This document shows positions 1-9,725 of a stretch of 64,000 bases of DNA, piece by piece; positions within the stretch are counted from its first letter, which is position 1; each line of letters starts with the position of its first letter. Source of the stretch: Shinisaurus crocodilurus (lineage: Eukaryota; Chordata; Lepidosauria; Squamata; Shinisauridae); contig CM037878.1 in NCBI GenBank assembly GCA_021292165.1, positions 289,216,971 to 289,280,970 of the forward strand. The letters are read 5' to 3'. The notes beneath the pieces are model-generated. The model was given only the letters and a program-made list of their open reading frames with translations. It had not been told where the DNA came from and searched no databases. A program made the translations under genes and the position numbers.

Positions 1-138
1 TCACAGCAATACATTGTTGCCGGGAAAATCCATTCCTCTCCAGCTCCTGTCAGGATTGCCGCTAAGCCCAGGGGGAACAGGGAGCTCTGAGGGTTGGGTG
101 GCAGAAGGCGTTGTTGTCTTGCTAATCCGAAAGTCACG

Positions 139-310
139 GTCCAGCAAACCTACCAAGCAGCAAACAGGAAACTTCTTAAGTATTGTGAGGATGTTTGGGT
201 ACTGAAGCCTGAAATCCAAACTGTGGTGCAGAATTGGGCTTCCCAAGAATTCCAGCTTCCTCGTTTTCTTTGTTTACCTTGTGAAGAAATCAAGTTCCTA
301 GTCCTCATGG
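139..310 (+). repeat. Upstream member of a direct repeat pair flanking P2RY6
   Basis: About 170 bp that recurs almost unchanged at 3723-3892, so the P2RY6 exon lies between two direct copies 3.6 kb apart. The right end has a further tandem duplication of about 30 bp (AAGAAATCAAGTTCCTAGTC occurs twice between 285 and 340). I do not recognise the family. It may be a dispersed repeat or a local duplication. Confidence 0.85.
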
Positions 311-477
311 TCCACTTGAAGAAATCAAGTTCCTAGTCCTTTGACCCTGCGAGCCGTGGCTCCACTGCACCCCCGCATGCATTGTCTAAAAGATGCACTG
401 TCTTGTAGCTTGGGGGTGCTCTTGCATCCAGCACCTGTCACTAGAGGCACAGGTAGACGCGGTGGCACGGAGCACCT

Positions 478-1262
478 TTTATCAGCTTAGGCTGATATAC
501 CAACTACAGTCCTTATCTGGACAGAGATAGCCTAGCTACAGTTATCCATGCTCTGGCAACCTCTCGTCTGGATGACTGCAATGTGTTATACGTGGGGCTG
601 CCTTTGAAAACAGTCCGGAAAATCCAGCTGGTCCAAAATAGGGCAGCAAGTTTGCTAACGGGGTCCGGCCAACGTGATCATATTAGGCCAGGTGCTTTAC
701 CATCTGCAGTGGCTGGCAGTCCATGTCTGGGACCGATTCAAAGTGCTGGTATTAACTTACAAAGCCCTAAGTGGCTTGGGGCCAGGTTACCTGAAGGAAT
801 GTTTCCTCCTATATATATATACCTGCCTGGACCCTAAGATCACCCTCAGTGGTCCTTCTCCGGGAGCCCCTGCCAAAGGAAGTGAGGTGGGTGCCTACTA
901 AGAAGGGGGCCTTTTCTGCTGTGGCACCCTGGCTGCGGAATGAACTTCCCAGAGAGGCTCGCCTGGCGCCTGCATTATGTTCTTTCCAGGGCCAGGTGAA
1001 GACCTTCCTACTTTCCCAGGCATTTCAGTCTCTCGGTTTCTGTTGTTTTAAATCTGTTACTGTATTTTAAATCTTTGCATTGCTGCTAGGTTTTACTTTG
1101 GTTTTTACTTCTATTTTATACTGTAGTTTTACACTCTTAAGCTTTTGTAGTGCATCTTTTGTTGTATTTTATGGTTTTACTTGTTGTGAACCACCCAGAG
1201 AGCTTCGGCTATTGGGTGGCATAGAAATGTAATAAAATAAAAAGTAAGACAAAATGTAATGA
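478..1262 (+). mobile_element. L2-type LINE, 3' fragment
   Basis: Broken reading frames match the C-terminal end of L2/CR1-group reverse transcriptases: a stretch near 585-665 reads GLPLKTVRKIQLVQNRAAS, and near 900-1010 the typical GAFSAVAPWLRNELP block appears. The element ends in a small GC hairpin (CCACCCAGAGAGC...GGGTGG) and an A-rich tail with AATAAAATAAAA. It is 5'-truncated and has stops and frame changes. Confidence 0.8.
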
Positions 1263-1578
1263 AATAAAAAGTAAAAACAAAACAAAACCCATGGTCTTAA
1301 GACAATGAATTCTAGTGCACTGGGGCCACAACCCAGAAGTCCCCACTCCCCAGCAGTCCCTTCCTCCCCCAGCAGAGAGGTCCCCAATCCAGATCTCGGC
1401 TCACGCGAGGTCTCGTTTGGAGAGAGAGATCTGATTTACATTAAACTGTTTGGGATGCGGATGCTCTGATTTCAGTTACAAGCCTGCAACAACACTCCCC
1501 TCCCAAGCCCCTGAGATAGGATGGGATAGAAAGCTAGAGAGAGCAAATGAACGTAACTGCTGTCTGTCTTACCCACAG
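1263..1578 (+). other. Sequence just upstream of the P2RY6 coding exon, probably intron
   Basis: No gene or repeat recognised. The right end reads CTTACCCACAG, a pyrimidine tract plus AG, consistent with the 3' end of an intron in the P2RY6 5' UTR. This is inferred from the splice-like sequence only. Confidence 0.4.
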
Positions 1579-1645
1579 GTTCTGGTGGCCTGGAGGACAA
1601 CGCTGGGTTTGAGCTAAGCATACCAAAAGCCCCGTAAGTTTAGGT
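1579..1645 (+). other. P2RY6: P2RY6 5' UTR segment after a predicted splice acceptor
   Basis: A plausible acceptor (AG at 1577-1578 after CTTACCCAC) opens a 67-base leader ahead of the ATG at 1646. P2RY6 in other vertebrates has spliced non-coding 5' exons and one coding exon, so this arrangement is expected. The upstream exon is not identified. Confidence 0.45.
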
Positions 1646-2618
1646 ATGGATAACCTGACTTCCTCCACTGGCGCGAAGGACTCGTGCACCTACCATGAAG
1701 AGTTCAAGCAGATCCTGCTGCCGCTGGTCTACTCCGTGGTCCTTGTGCTGGGGCTGCCCTTGAACTTCATTGTCATCATCCAGATCTGGCTGTCCCGCAA
1801 AGTGCTGACGCGCACCACCATCTACATGCTGAACCTGGCGTCGGCCGACTTGCTCTATGTCTGCTCCCTGCCGCTCCTCATCTACAACTACATCCAAAAG
1901 GACTACTGGCCCTTCGGCGATTTCACTTGCCGCTTTGTGCGCTTCCAGTTCTACACCAACCTGCACGGCAGCATTCTCTTCCTGACCTGCATCAGCGTCC
2001 AGCGCTACCTGGGGATCTGCCACCCGCTCTCCACCTGGCACAAAAAGAGGGGCAAAGGATTCACCTGGGCGGTGTGCGGGGTTGTCTGGTTTGTCGTCAG
2101 TTGCGCAGTGCCTGCCCACGTTCGTCTTCGCCTCCACCGGCATCCAGAGGAACCGGACGGTGTGCTACGACCTGAGCACGCCGGAGAGCTCCGCCAGCTA
2201 CTTCCCTTACGGCATCACCTTGACCGTCACGGGGTTCCTGATCCCCTTTGTCTCCATCTTGGGGTGCTATTGCTACATGACCAAAATCCTCTGCCAGAAG
2301 GACGAGATGATCGGGTTGGCCGTCCGCAAGAAGAAAGACAAGGCCATCCGCATGATCATCATTGTCGTCCTGGTCTTCGCCATCAGCTTCTTCCCCTTCC
2401 ACCTGACCAAGACGATGTACCTGATTGTCCGCGCCATACCGGGGGTGCCCTGCCTCACCAGGCAGGCGTTCGCCATCGCCTACAAGTGCACCCGGCCCTT
2501 TGCGAGCATGAACAGCGTCCTGGACCCCATCCTGTTTTACTTCACCCAGCGCAAGTTTCGGGAAAGCACCCGGCACTTGCTGGATAAGGTCAGTTCCAAG
2601 TGGAAGCACAACTCCTGA
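1646..2618 (+). CDS. P2RY6: P2Y purinoceptor 6 (UDP receptor), single coding exon with one apparent frame change
   Basis: Class A G-protein-coupled receptor of the plasma membrane; in mammals it binds UDP and couples to Gq. The reading starts at 1646 with an N-glycosylation sequon (NLT, residues 3-5), then TM1 (about 22-48, with GLPLN), TM2 (LNLASADLLY), and TM3 ending in QRYLGICHP, the P2Y6 form of the DRY motif. From about 2105 it continues in another frame with QCLPTFVFASTG, TGIQRNRTVCYDL in extracellular loop 2, TM5, TM6 with FPFHLTK (the family HXXK/R motif), TM7 with KCTRPFAS and the DPILFYF form of NPXXY, and a short tail to TGA at 2616-2618. Total length is about 323 residues, close to mammalian P2Y6 (328). 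Both halves are conserved end to end. The frame change, equivalent to one extra base near AGTTGCGCAG (2099-2108), looks like an assembly indel or a very recent lesion. Confidence in identity is high because of motif order and the neighbouring ARHGEF17. Confidence 0.95.
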
Positions 2619-3478
2619 AGGACGGGCACCACGGGAGGAGTGTGGAAGCAAGTGTTCCCCTCGTGCCGAGGAGGGGCCAACGTTGCGCCATATATCAGGG
2701 GGGCCCTCTTACCGCTGGCACCTAATTGCCCAGCCAGAGGCGGAGATGGGCCTACGGTGACGAAAAGCCCACCGGCCTGACTGTGGTTGCCATGCCAACC
2801 CCACTCAAACGGCCTCGGCGTCTTCGCCGAGAAGGGGGGACGTTTATTGTGTAAATAACGGAGCACCGGCACGTTGCTCCCCCACCTTGCATCGTGGCTG
2901 CGAGGAGCCGTTCGTACCGGTTTCGGAGACGGCTTCGTTCCGCGCCGCCTGTCCCCAGAGTGTCGGAAGAGTGAGCAGGAAGCAGAGAGACTGGAAGGCG
3001 ATGAGCAGAACTGCCGCTTAACGCACAGTTATGTCAACAGGCCGCTTTAGAGGGAAATCCCGGAGGGGATAACTGGGGACGGGAGGAACCGGGAGAGATC
3101 TCCCTTCGTTGCTGCGACCCCGGGGCTCGGCTAGGGACTGTTCAAGAAACAGTGTTATTACTGCTCCGCTAAGGGTGAGTGGGTGGGTGGGGGAGCAGGC
3201 ATTCAGATCGCTTGTCAAATTAGCGGGTTCCAGAGATGACCTGTGTGAACAGAGTCTCTTGGACAAGAGATCTTCAGCGTACCCACGGAGACTACCACGA
3301 GGACTGGAGAATGAACGGCAGAGACTTAAGTGGGTCAAACCCTGTGGGAGTTGCCGTAAGGGTGGACGCTGGCCCAGACGCACTTCAGTTTAGGAAATGG
3401 GGTGTTGTGCAATCCACACGCACACATACGGTTTCACTGTAGGGATCCTGTGTTAGACATAATCAGTGTTTAATTGGC
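2619..3478 (+). other. P2RY6 3' flank, probable 3' UTR
   Basis: GC-rich, repeat-free sequence after the stop codon. No convincing AATAAA signal was seen before the repeats begin at 3483, so the transcript end is unknown. Short ORFs here are not recognisable. Confidence 0.4.
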
Positions 3479-3482
3479 TTCA

Positions 3483-3609
3483 GGGGCAATCCTACGCAAG
3501 TTTAGACAGGAAAAAAGGCCTACAACTCCCAGCATGCCCCAGCCGCTGGCTGGGGTATGCTGGGAGTTGTAGGCCTTTTTTCCTGTCTAAACTTGCGTAG
3601 GATTGCACC
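3483..3609. mobile_element. Palindromic MITE, GCAATCCTACGCAAG-ended family
   Basis: Near-perfect inverted repeat: arms read GGCAATCCTACGCAAGTTTA inward, then AGGCCTACAACTCCCAGCAT, and back out. Flanked by TTCA on both sides (3479-3482, 3610-3613), possibly a target duplication. Relatives occur at 36.0, 46.5, 46.7 and 54.2 kb, and as a tandem array at 15.8 kb. Superfamily not determined. Confidence 0.8.
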
Positions 3610-3722
3610 TTCAATGCCATTTCTGTGCATCTTTGATTCGTCCCCTCTCTCCTTGCAAGCCCTTTCATAGGATGTAATGAAATCCAGACATGGAACTCCA
3701 ACTAAGTATACGTCAACTCGAC

Positions 3723-3892
3723 GTCCAGCAAACCTACCGAGCAGCAAACAGGAAACTTCTTAAGTATTGTGAGGATGTTTGGGTACTGAAGCCTGAAATC
3801 CAAATTGTGGTGCAGAATCGGGCTTCCCAAGAATTCCAGCTTCCTCGTTTTCTTTGTTTACCGTGAAGAAATCAAGTTCCTAGTCCTCATGG
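3723..3892 (+). repeat. Downstream member of the direct repeat pair flanking P2RY6
   Basis: Matches 139-310 with only scattered substitutions and a small gap near the TTTGTTTACC stretch. It lies in the same orientation, 1.1 kb past the P2RY6 stop. Confidence 0.85.
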
Positions 3893-4122
3893 TTCCAGAG
3901 ACGCACATTGGGAAGATGTACATACATGGGAGTTCTTGGGAGTGGGGGGGGGGCTGCTCCATCCACATCAGTGTCCCATAGGTGCATGCTTTGGGGCATG
4001 GGGGTGATACACCACAGAGGAATGGGCGCTGTATGTAAAACTGCAAAAACCTAAATGCAGTGGCGCCACCACAGCCAGACCACGGGGCCCAGGTCCTGGG
4101 CCTCACAGCCCAAGGGGGCCGG

Positions 4123-4517
4123 CAAACAACCTCCTCCTAGCCGACTTGCTTGTAAAAGGAAGATGTGCTCAGGCAGCCGGCCCGGCCCGTCAAGGCTGCA
4201 CCCAATCTAAATGAAAGGGTTTCTTTTCTTCCTTTCTTAATTTTAAGCAGCAGTGAATTGAACCAATCGGATGCTGCCTTTGGGAGAACATGGCCAATGA
4301 AGGCCACAGGAGCAGGGTGAAGACTACCCCTTCGCCGCTCCTGTGCCCTCGCTGGCCACCCCCACCCCCCCAAGGAAGCATCCGATTGGTTCAGCGCGCT
4401 GCCACTCAAAGTTAAGAAAGAAAAAAAAAAAACCCTTTCATTTAAAATGGGATGCTGCCAGGACTACTACAGCTACAATACTGTATGTTACTAGCAAGCC
4501 AGCGAGGAGGAGCTGCC
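4123..4517. repeat. Long foldback element of about 390 bp
   Basis: The left part (from CTCCTCCTAGCCGACTTGCT) is repeated inverted in the right part (AGCAAGCCAGCGAGGAGGAG). The inner arms carry AATGAAAGGGTTT and CCAATCGGATGCTGC with their complements ATCCGATTGG and AACCCTTTCATT. It has the shape of a non-autonomous foldback DNA transposon. No coding capacity and no target duplication established. Confidence 0.7.
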
Positions 4518-4693
4518 GCTACCAGCTTTGAAAAGAAGAGGGCTGGTGTGGTGGTGGGAAGGGAGACCCCCCCCCCAAGTGGCTCACTGCCCCACCCACC
4601 CCAAACCTAGCGGTGCCTCTGCCTAAATGCAAGTAGTCTAATATATTGGTTTTCAGCTGGTGGGTCAGAACCTGGCCGCCGCTGGGGCACAGC

Positions 4694-4755
4694 GTTGTAG
4701 GCCAAAAACATCTGGGGACCCAAGGTTGGAGAACGCTGACCGACAATGTCTCTTA

Positions 4756-4800
<45 letters not shown>

Positions 4801-4957
4801 CTCTCAAATATGCATCACCCCCAACTGTAGCTGCCCTGAATAGAGATCCATATGGAATGCACAGAAATAAATCCGGGAGTCCTGGTAATAATGCTACCAA
4901 GATGGCTGTATGGGTTCACGCACCGCTGTCTCGTCTGCAGAATCCACTGCTCTCAGC
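4694..4957. repeat. First copy of a ~260-bp local duplication, with right arm of a hAT-like palindrome
   Basis: Starts with the right arm of the CAGTG palindrome family (GTTGTAGGCCAAAAACATCT, ending GAACGCTG at 4739). It continues through a (CT)n run at about 4757-4790 into unique sequence ending TGCTCTCAGC. The same order of sequence recurs at 5651-5900. The left palindrome arm is missing here. Confidence 0.85.
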
Positions 4958-5560
4958 AAAATATTGAGATGTGCCTCTCCAAATGCATGTTTTAGGCTAA
5001 AGGCGGGACGGGACCCAGGTCTGAAAAAAGATGTAAAGACTGCTGGTCGGATATGTTTAAATGCATGTCATTTCACTGAGCACTTTCCGTGTGGACTTTT
5101 CAATTGGCGTGCCCGGGGGCACACCCGTTTGTGCCCACGGGAGGAAAATGGAAGTGTCACGTGCTGCCCAGTTTGTACTCTTCCCGGGAAAAATCAAGGC
5201 CCACGCCGCCGGCCAGAGAGCAGCTGAAGCCATGCCCAGCGGCGTGTACAATATCTCCAGTCAGGAAAGGTGATGCCGCTGTTGCCAGAGTGAGCGATTG
5301 CTATAATTGGCCCCCGGGAGGGAAGTGTAGGAACCTGTCCCCTCTTCTCCTCTTTGGTCAGTGGAAAGAAACAAAGGAAAGATGCGGCAGTGGAAGGAAA
5401 CCGTACAGTAAAAGGAAAATGCAGGAAGACACCACTGTGTTCCTTTTTACGTGTCAATCCTTTGCACTCATTGGCTGGAATGCAGGAAGGCGAGTGTGGG
5501 TGAACTTCTTCCTGATCAGTTGGACAGAAAACTGCATGTCCATGACAGAAAGGCCTACAA
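4958..5560. other. No recognised feature
   Basis: Mixed-composition sequence without a family I recognise. A long open frame runs through 5089-5940, but it crosses two repeats and a CT run and shows no domain. Confidence 0.5.
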
Positions 5561-5695
5561 CAGTGTTCTCCAACCTTGGGTCCCCAGATGTTTTTGGCCT
5601 ACAACTCCCGGCATGCCCCAGCCAGCGTAGCTGGCTGGGGCGTGCCGGGAGTTGTAGGCCAAAAACATCTGGGGACCCAAGGTTGGAGAACGCTG
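5561..5695. mobile_element. hAT-like palindromic MITE, complete copy (family A)
   Basis: Complete palindrome CAGTGTTCTCCAACC...GAACGCTG with arms of about 62 bp. Flanks GCCTACAA (5553-5560) and ACCTACAA (5696-5703) form an 8-bp target duplication with one mismatch. Each arm contains a near-match to the ZNF143/THAP11 motif (CTACAACTCCCGGCATGCC here). Confidence 0.88.
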
Positions 5696-5900
5696 ACCTA
5701 CAATGTCTCTTAGCGCTCTCTCTCGCTCTCTCGCTCTCTCTGTCTCTCAAATATGCCCCACCCCCAACTGTAGCTGCCCTGAATAGAGATCCGTATGGAA
5801 TGCACAGAAATAAATCCGGGAGTCCTGGTAATAATGCTACCAAGATGGCTGTATGGGTTCACGCACCGCTGTCTCGTCTGCAGAATCCACTGCTCTCAGC
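5651..5900. repeat. Second copy of the ~260-bp local duplication
   Basis: Collinear with 4694-4957 from the right palindrome arm to TGCTCTCAGC, with a shorter, interrupted CT tract. This copy keeps its complete palindrome (5561-5695), so it is probably closer to the ancestral state. Confidence 0.85.
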
Positions 5901-5939
5901 TAATTTTTGCAGGACTCCCCAAGGCATCAAAGAGTCCTA

Positions 5940-6968
5940 AGAACACAGGAAGTGCTGTGCTGGATCAGACCAAGGTCCACCTAACCCCGCATTCCACTCA
6001 CACAGCGGCCAACCAGCTGCCCCAGTGGGAAGCCCACCCTCCCGCCCATGTTCCCCAGAAACAGGGGAACATAGGCAGACTGCCCCTGATACTGGAGGGA
6101 GCATATATCCATCAGGACTAGAAGCCATTGATAGCCTTCTCCTCTTCCATGAAGTTGTCCAATCGCCTTTTAAAGCCCTCCAAATTGGTGGCCATCACTA
6201 CATCTTGTAGCAGTGAATTCCATAGTTTAACAGAAGTACTTCCTTTTATTTGTCCTGAATCTCCCACCAATGAGCTTCATGGGGTGACCCCTTTGGGTTC
6301 TAGTATGATGAGAGAGGGAGAAAAATGTCTCCCTGTCCACTTTCTCTACACCATGCATAATTTTGTACACTTCTATCATGTCTCCTCTTACTCGCCTTTT
6401 TCTAAGCTAAACAGTCCCAGAATTTGTAACCTTTCCTTATAGGGGATTAGCGCCTTGATCATTTTACTTGATCTTTTATGCAGTTTCTTCAACTCTACAA
6501 TATCCTTTTTTAGGTGTGGTGACCAGAACTGTACACAGTATTCCAAGTGTGGTCACAACATAGATTAGTTATAAGGGCAGTATAATATTGGTAGTTTTGT
6601 TTTCAATTCCTTTCGTAATTATGCCAAACATGGAATTTGCCATTTTCGCAGCAGCTGCACACTGGGTTGACATTTTCATTGAGCTGTCCACCACAACCCC
6701 AAGATCTCTTTGTTGACCAGTCACCGCTAGCTCAGATCCCATCAGCTTATACTTGAAGTTGAGATTTTTTTGCCCCAACGTCCATCACTTTACACTTGCT
6801 TACATTGAACCGAATTTGCCATTTTTATGCCCGTTCTCCCAGTTTGGGGAGATCCTTTTGGTGCTCCTCACAATCCCTGTTTGTTTTAACACCCTGAATA
6901 ATTTGGTATCGGCAAACGTGGACAACTCATTGCTCACTCCTAATTCCAGATCATTTAAGAACAACTGT
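5940..6968 (-). mobile_element. CR1-group LINE, subfamily B, 3' part
   Basis: The minus strand encodes broken CR1-type reverse transcriptase: YKLMGSELAVTGQQRDLG and VVVDSSMKMSTQCAAAAK near 6770-6640, then the 3' region that in + orientation reads GTGCTGGATCAGACCAAGG at 5957. Several stops and indels. Related copies are at 13.5, 34.4, 52.5 and 57.6 kb. Confidence 0.88.
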
Positions 6969-6971
6969 AGG

Positions 6972-7078
6972 CCTGCAGGCCAGGACTGTCTTGTTAATTA
7001 TTGTAAACTGCCCAGAGAGCTTCAGCTATTGGGCGGTATATAAAAATGAAATAAATAAATAAATAAAATAAAAATAAC
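6972..7078 (+). mobile_element. L2-type 3' tail
   Basis: Only the terminal hairpin and microsatellite tail remain (CTGCCCAGAGAGCTTCAGC...GGGCGGTATA then AAATAAATAAAT). It sits directly against the 5' end of the minus-strand CR1 copy. Confidence 0.75.
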
Positions 7079-7313
7079 TGGAAAACCATTGGTCCCAATA
7101 CAGATCCAGCATGTTGGAGTAACATGTTACAATACTATTTAGTGCCCAGAAAATAAACTCCTTTCTCTGAGACACATAACTTCACATTTCTAATGGCAAC
7201 AGGTGGCTCTGAGATGACAAGACCATACACAATGGGGTTACTGCCATGGGAAGACAGTGGTTAGAATGTTAGATGAACTGGGAGGCTCGGGTTCATCATC
7301 AAGAACATCTGAA

Positions 7314-7394
7314 GAGCCCGATCTCATCTGATCTCGGAAGCTAAGCAGGGTCGGGCCTGGTTAGCACTTGGACGGGTGACCAGCTTGGAATGGG
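7314..7394 (+). pseudogene. 5S rRNA-derived fragment
   Basis: Matches the 3' two thirds of vertebrate 5S rRNA, including ATCTCGGAAGCTAAGCAGGG and GGTTAGCACTTGGACGGGTG. The 5' third and the terminal stem are absent, so it cannot be a functional 5S gene. It is followed by two tandem copies of an 18-bp unit (AGCTTGGAATGGGACCAG, 7382-7418). It is closer to 5S itself than the 5S-CR1 SINE copies elsewhere in the window. Confidence 0.85.
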
Positions 7395-7455
7395 ACCAGA
7401 GCTTGGAATGGGACCAGAGCTCAGTGTGATAGAGCAGTGTTCTCCCACCTTGGGT

Positions 7456-8217
7456 CAGGGATGTTGAAGAGTCCTTGGTCTCGAGTCGAGTCACGAGTCT
7501 TTGGACCCGAGTCTCGAGTCCAAGTCCGAGTCCTTGGTCCAAAATGGTGACTCACGAGTCCCGAGTCCTGAGTCACTCCCAAAACTGACTCCACGAGTCC
7601 CTATTAAAATCAATGGGGTTTCCCCCCAACAAAATAAGGCTACTTCAGATGTGTGGCTTAAATAAATTCTAGGCACAAGTGTGCCTTTTTATTTCAAAAC
7701 TCTGCAACTGATTTTGGCAAGAACAGACTAGGCAGACAAACCCAAAATAACCAGGCAGGCAGAGGAGGCAGGGAACCCCAAAGCAGGCAGGCAGAGGCCT
7801 TTGTCTTGGACAATTCAAACTGTGGAACTGGTTAAGAAGAGACCAGGCAGGCAGAGGAGGCAGGAAACCCCAAACAGGCAGGCAGAGGCAGCCAAACCCA
7901 AAATGTCTGACCCTAACCCTAACCCCCCACAACAACACTTCAAAATAAATCTCAACACATCGTTGGGGCTGCGCTCCTGGTAGCTGTCCATAGTGGCCGA
8001 GCAGTGGCGCTCCTCGCTTCCATGCACTCTTCACTGGTGATCGCGCTCCTGGCACAGCCAGAAGACTCGTCAACAGCCCAGGGATGTTGACAAGTCCTTG
8101 GTCTCGAGTCCCGAGTCGAGTCTCGAGTCCCATTAAAAATATTGGGACTCGAGTCCGAGTCGAGTCAGAGGGGGGACTCAGTCCGACTCACGAGTCGAGT
8201 CCGAGTCCCCATCCCTG
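7456..8217. mobile_element. 762-bp hAT-like element with GAGTC-rich ends, nested in a MITE
   Basis: Bounded by inverted tips CAGGGATG...CATCCCTG and by a perfect 8-bp target duplication CCTTGGGT (7448-7455 and 8218-8225). Both ends (7470-7600 and 8090-8210) are packed with GAGTC/GACTC units, the arrangement expected of subterminal transposase-binding repeats. The middle holds direct repeats (ACCAGGCAGGCAGAGGAGGC twice) but no transposase. A second copy of the left tip starts at 8079. Confidence 0.85.
8079..8217. mobile_element. Inner 139-bp palindromic unit of the GAGTC element
   Basis: Begins CAGGGATGTTGACAAGTCCT, repeating the tip at 7456, and ends at the shared CATCCCTG. It looks like a deletion-derived short form of the same element joined in the same orientation, or the remnant of a second insertion. 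No separate target duplication is visible. Confidence 0.65.
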
Positions 8218-8339
8218 CCTTGGGTCCCCAGATGTTTTTGGCCTACAACTCCCAGCATGCCCCAGCCAGCTATGCTGGCTGGGGCATGCTGGGAGTTGTA
8301 GGCCAAAAACATCTGGGGACCCAAGGTGGGAGAACACTG

Positions 8340-9035
8340 CATTAGGGATTCCCTTTCCTTTAAGAATGTGGAAGATTTCTGCCTTCAGAGGGAGGACTAC
8401 AACTTAGTTCCAAACGATCTCAATCTTACCACTGCAAGCCTGAAACTGGCACTAGAATCCGATGAAGGCCCTTCTGATGACGGCACGAGAGAGACGGCTG
8501 CCGGCTGGTCTGAGACTGGAAAGAAGGTGGAGTGGGGAAGCACCATTGACCCACCACCTTTAAAGGCAGCCTAAACATAATTTTAAATGAATCCCGACAG
8601 GTCACCTCCTGACTTGTTCTTTGTCTGGCAATGCTAATCCCGCCTGATGACTGGACCTTTCCTTTGTTTCCTGGGGATACTTCTTGAAATAGTGGTGCGG
8701 CTGTACTGAGACGCTATGGACTTCTCTACACAAGGCATTTATTGTGCACTCGTGGTTGCTCCCAGTAGTTTGCAGGAGCTTTACATGATGTCGTCATCCT
8801 CCAGGGCCTCTCCTGTGTTTTTTTTTGCAGCTATTTTCCTGGCTTTTTTTAGAGTGAGGAAAGCCAGGGATTATTTCCTAAACTCATGGTAAAATGCTAT
8901 GAGAAGCTTGTGTATTGCTGCAATTCTGCTAGATCACAGCTATACCACAGAGAAAGAAAATATAGAAAGGCAGAGAAAGAAAATCCACGTGTAAAGGACC
9001 CGCTCTTAATCCCGCAGAGAAAACAGAAGCAGAAA
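8340..9035. other. No recognised feature
   Basis: About 700 bp without a repeat family or conserved coding sequence that I can identify. Confidence 0.5.
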
Positions 9036-9112
9036 CATAGAATCATAGAAAAGTAGAGTTGGAAGGGGCCTACAAGGCCATCCAGTCCAACCCCCTGCTC
9101 AATGCAGAAACC
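9036..9112 (-). mobile_element. CR1 LINE 3' tip
   Basis: Only the terminal ~75 bp, in + orientation ATAGAATCATAGAAAAGTAG followed by GAGTTGGAAGGGGCC and AATGCAG. The ATAGAATC repeats are the CR1 3' microsatellite. Confidence 0.85.
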
Positions 9113-9725
9113 TTGGTAACGTGGCTGGTTAAAAGCCTCATGTAGAGAGGCCCTATCTGTAGTTTCATAAACTGTTCTCAACTACGTAGATGTCTTTTTC
9201 GAATTTAGCTTCCCTTCGATTTCGATAACTCTTCGCTGCTGAGTTACTGTTTTATTAGCACTTGTCATCTTGTGGGAGGATGGGTGGGTGATTTTCTATT
9301 GCTGGGTGCCTGTCTCCCCTGTTATTTACATCCCACGCTTCATCACTGCACTAGTGGATTTCCTCCCTCAGTATTTTCTGCCATGTAGTTTTAGCCAGGA
9401 GTCCACAAACTTTGGAAGGTGAACATGCGCAAAGATGCGCTCCCTGGCCTCACTCCAGCTCAGAGCATCACCTTCATGCTTGCCAGAGGCAAGAAAGCCC
9501 ATTATGGGTCTGGATTTACAGCAGCACTGAGATCCAAGTGCTTCAAGTTTTTAGGCTAACTTTCTATGCTCCAGTGAAGAAGATCCTAAACTGGTTCTCC
9601 TAAATCTCTTATCACCCTGTAGTTGCGTAGGGCGTTTCCCTTCAGTTTGCTTTTAGCTGCTAACATTGTCCTAGCCACCAAATGGAGCTTGCCTAATCCT
9701 CATTGGCATTGTGGATAGGATAAGA
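9113..9725. other. No recognised feature
   Basis: Unique-looking sequence; short ORFs show no domain. Confidence 0.5.

Larger units (their letters stand above)
7435..8339. mobile_element. hAT-like palindromic MITE (family A) split by a 762-bp insertion
   Basis: The left tip CAGTGTTCTCCCACCTTGGGT (7435-7455) and the remainder (8218-8339, ending GGTGGGAGAACACTG) are exact partners once the insertion at 7456-8217 is disregarded. The outer flanks do not form a clean 8-bp duplication. Confidence 0.88.

Noticed and set aside
1640..2651. Minus-strand ORFs of 167 and 184 codons
   Set aside because: Antisense shadows of P2RY6 produced by its codon usage; no recognisable protein.
5089..5940. 283-codon open frame on +
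   Set aside because: It crosses a complete palindromic MITE, a CT run and a duplicated segment; the translation contains MITE arms rather than a protein domain.
7314..7394. Functional 5S rRNA gene
   Set aside because: The 5' third and 3' terminal stem are missing, so only a derived fragment is present.
7911..7926. Two CCCTAA units, possible interstitial telomeric repeat
   Set aside because: Only two units, inside a DNA transposon; too short to mean anything.
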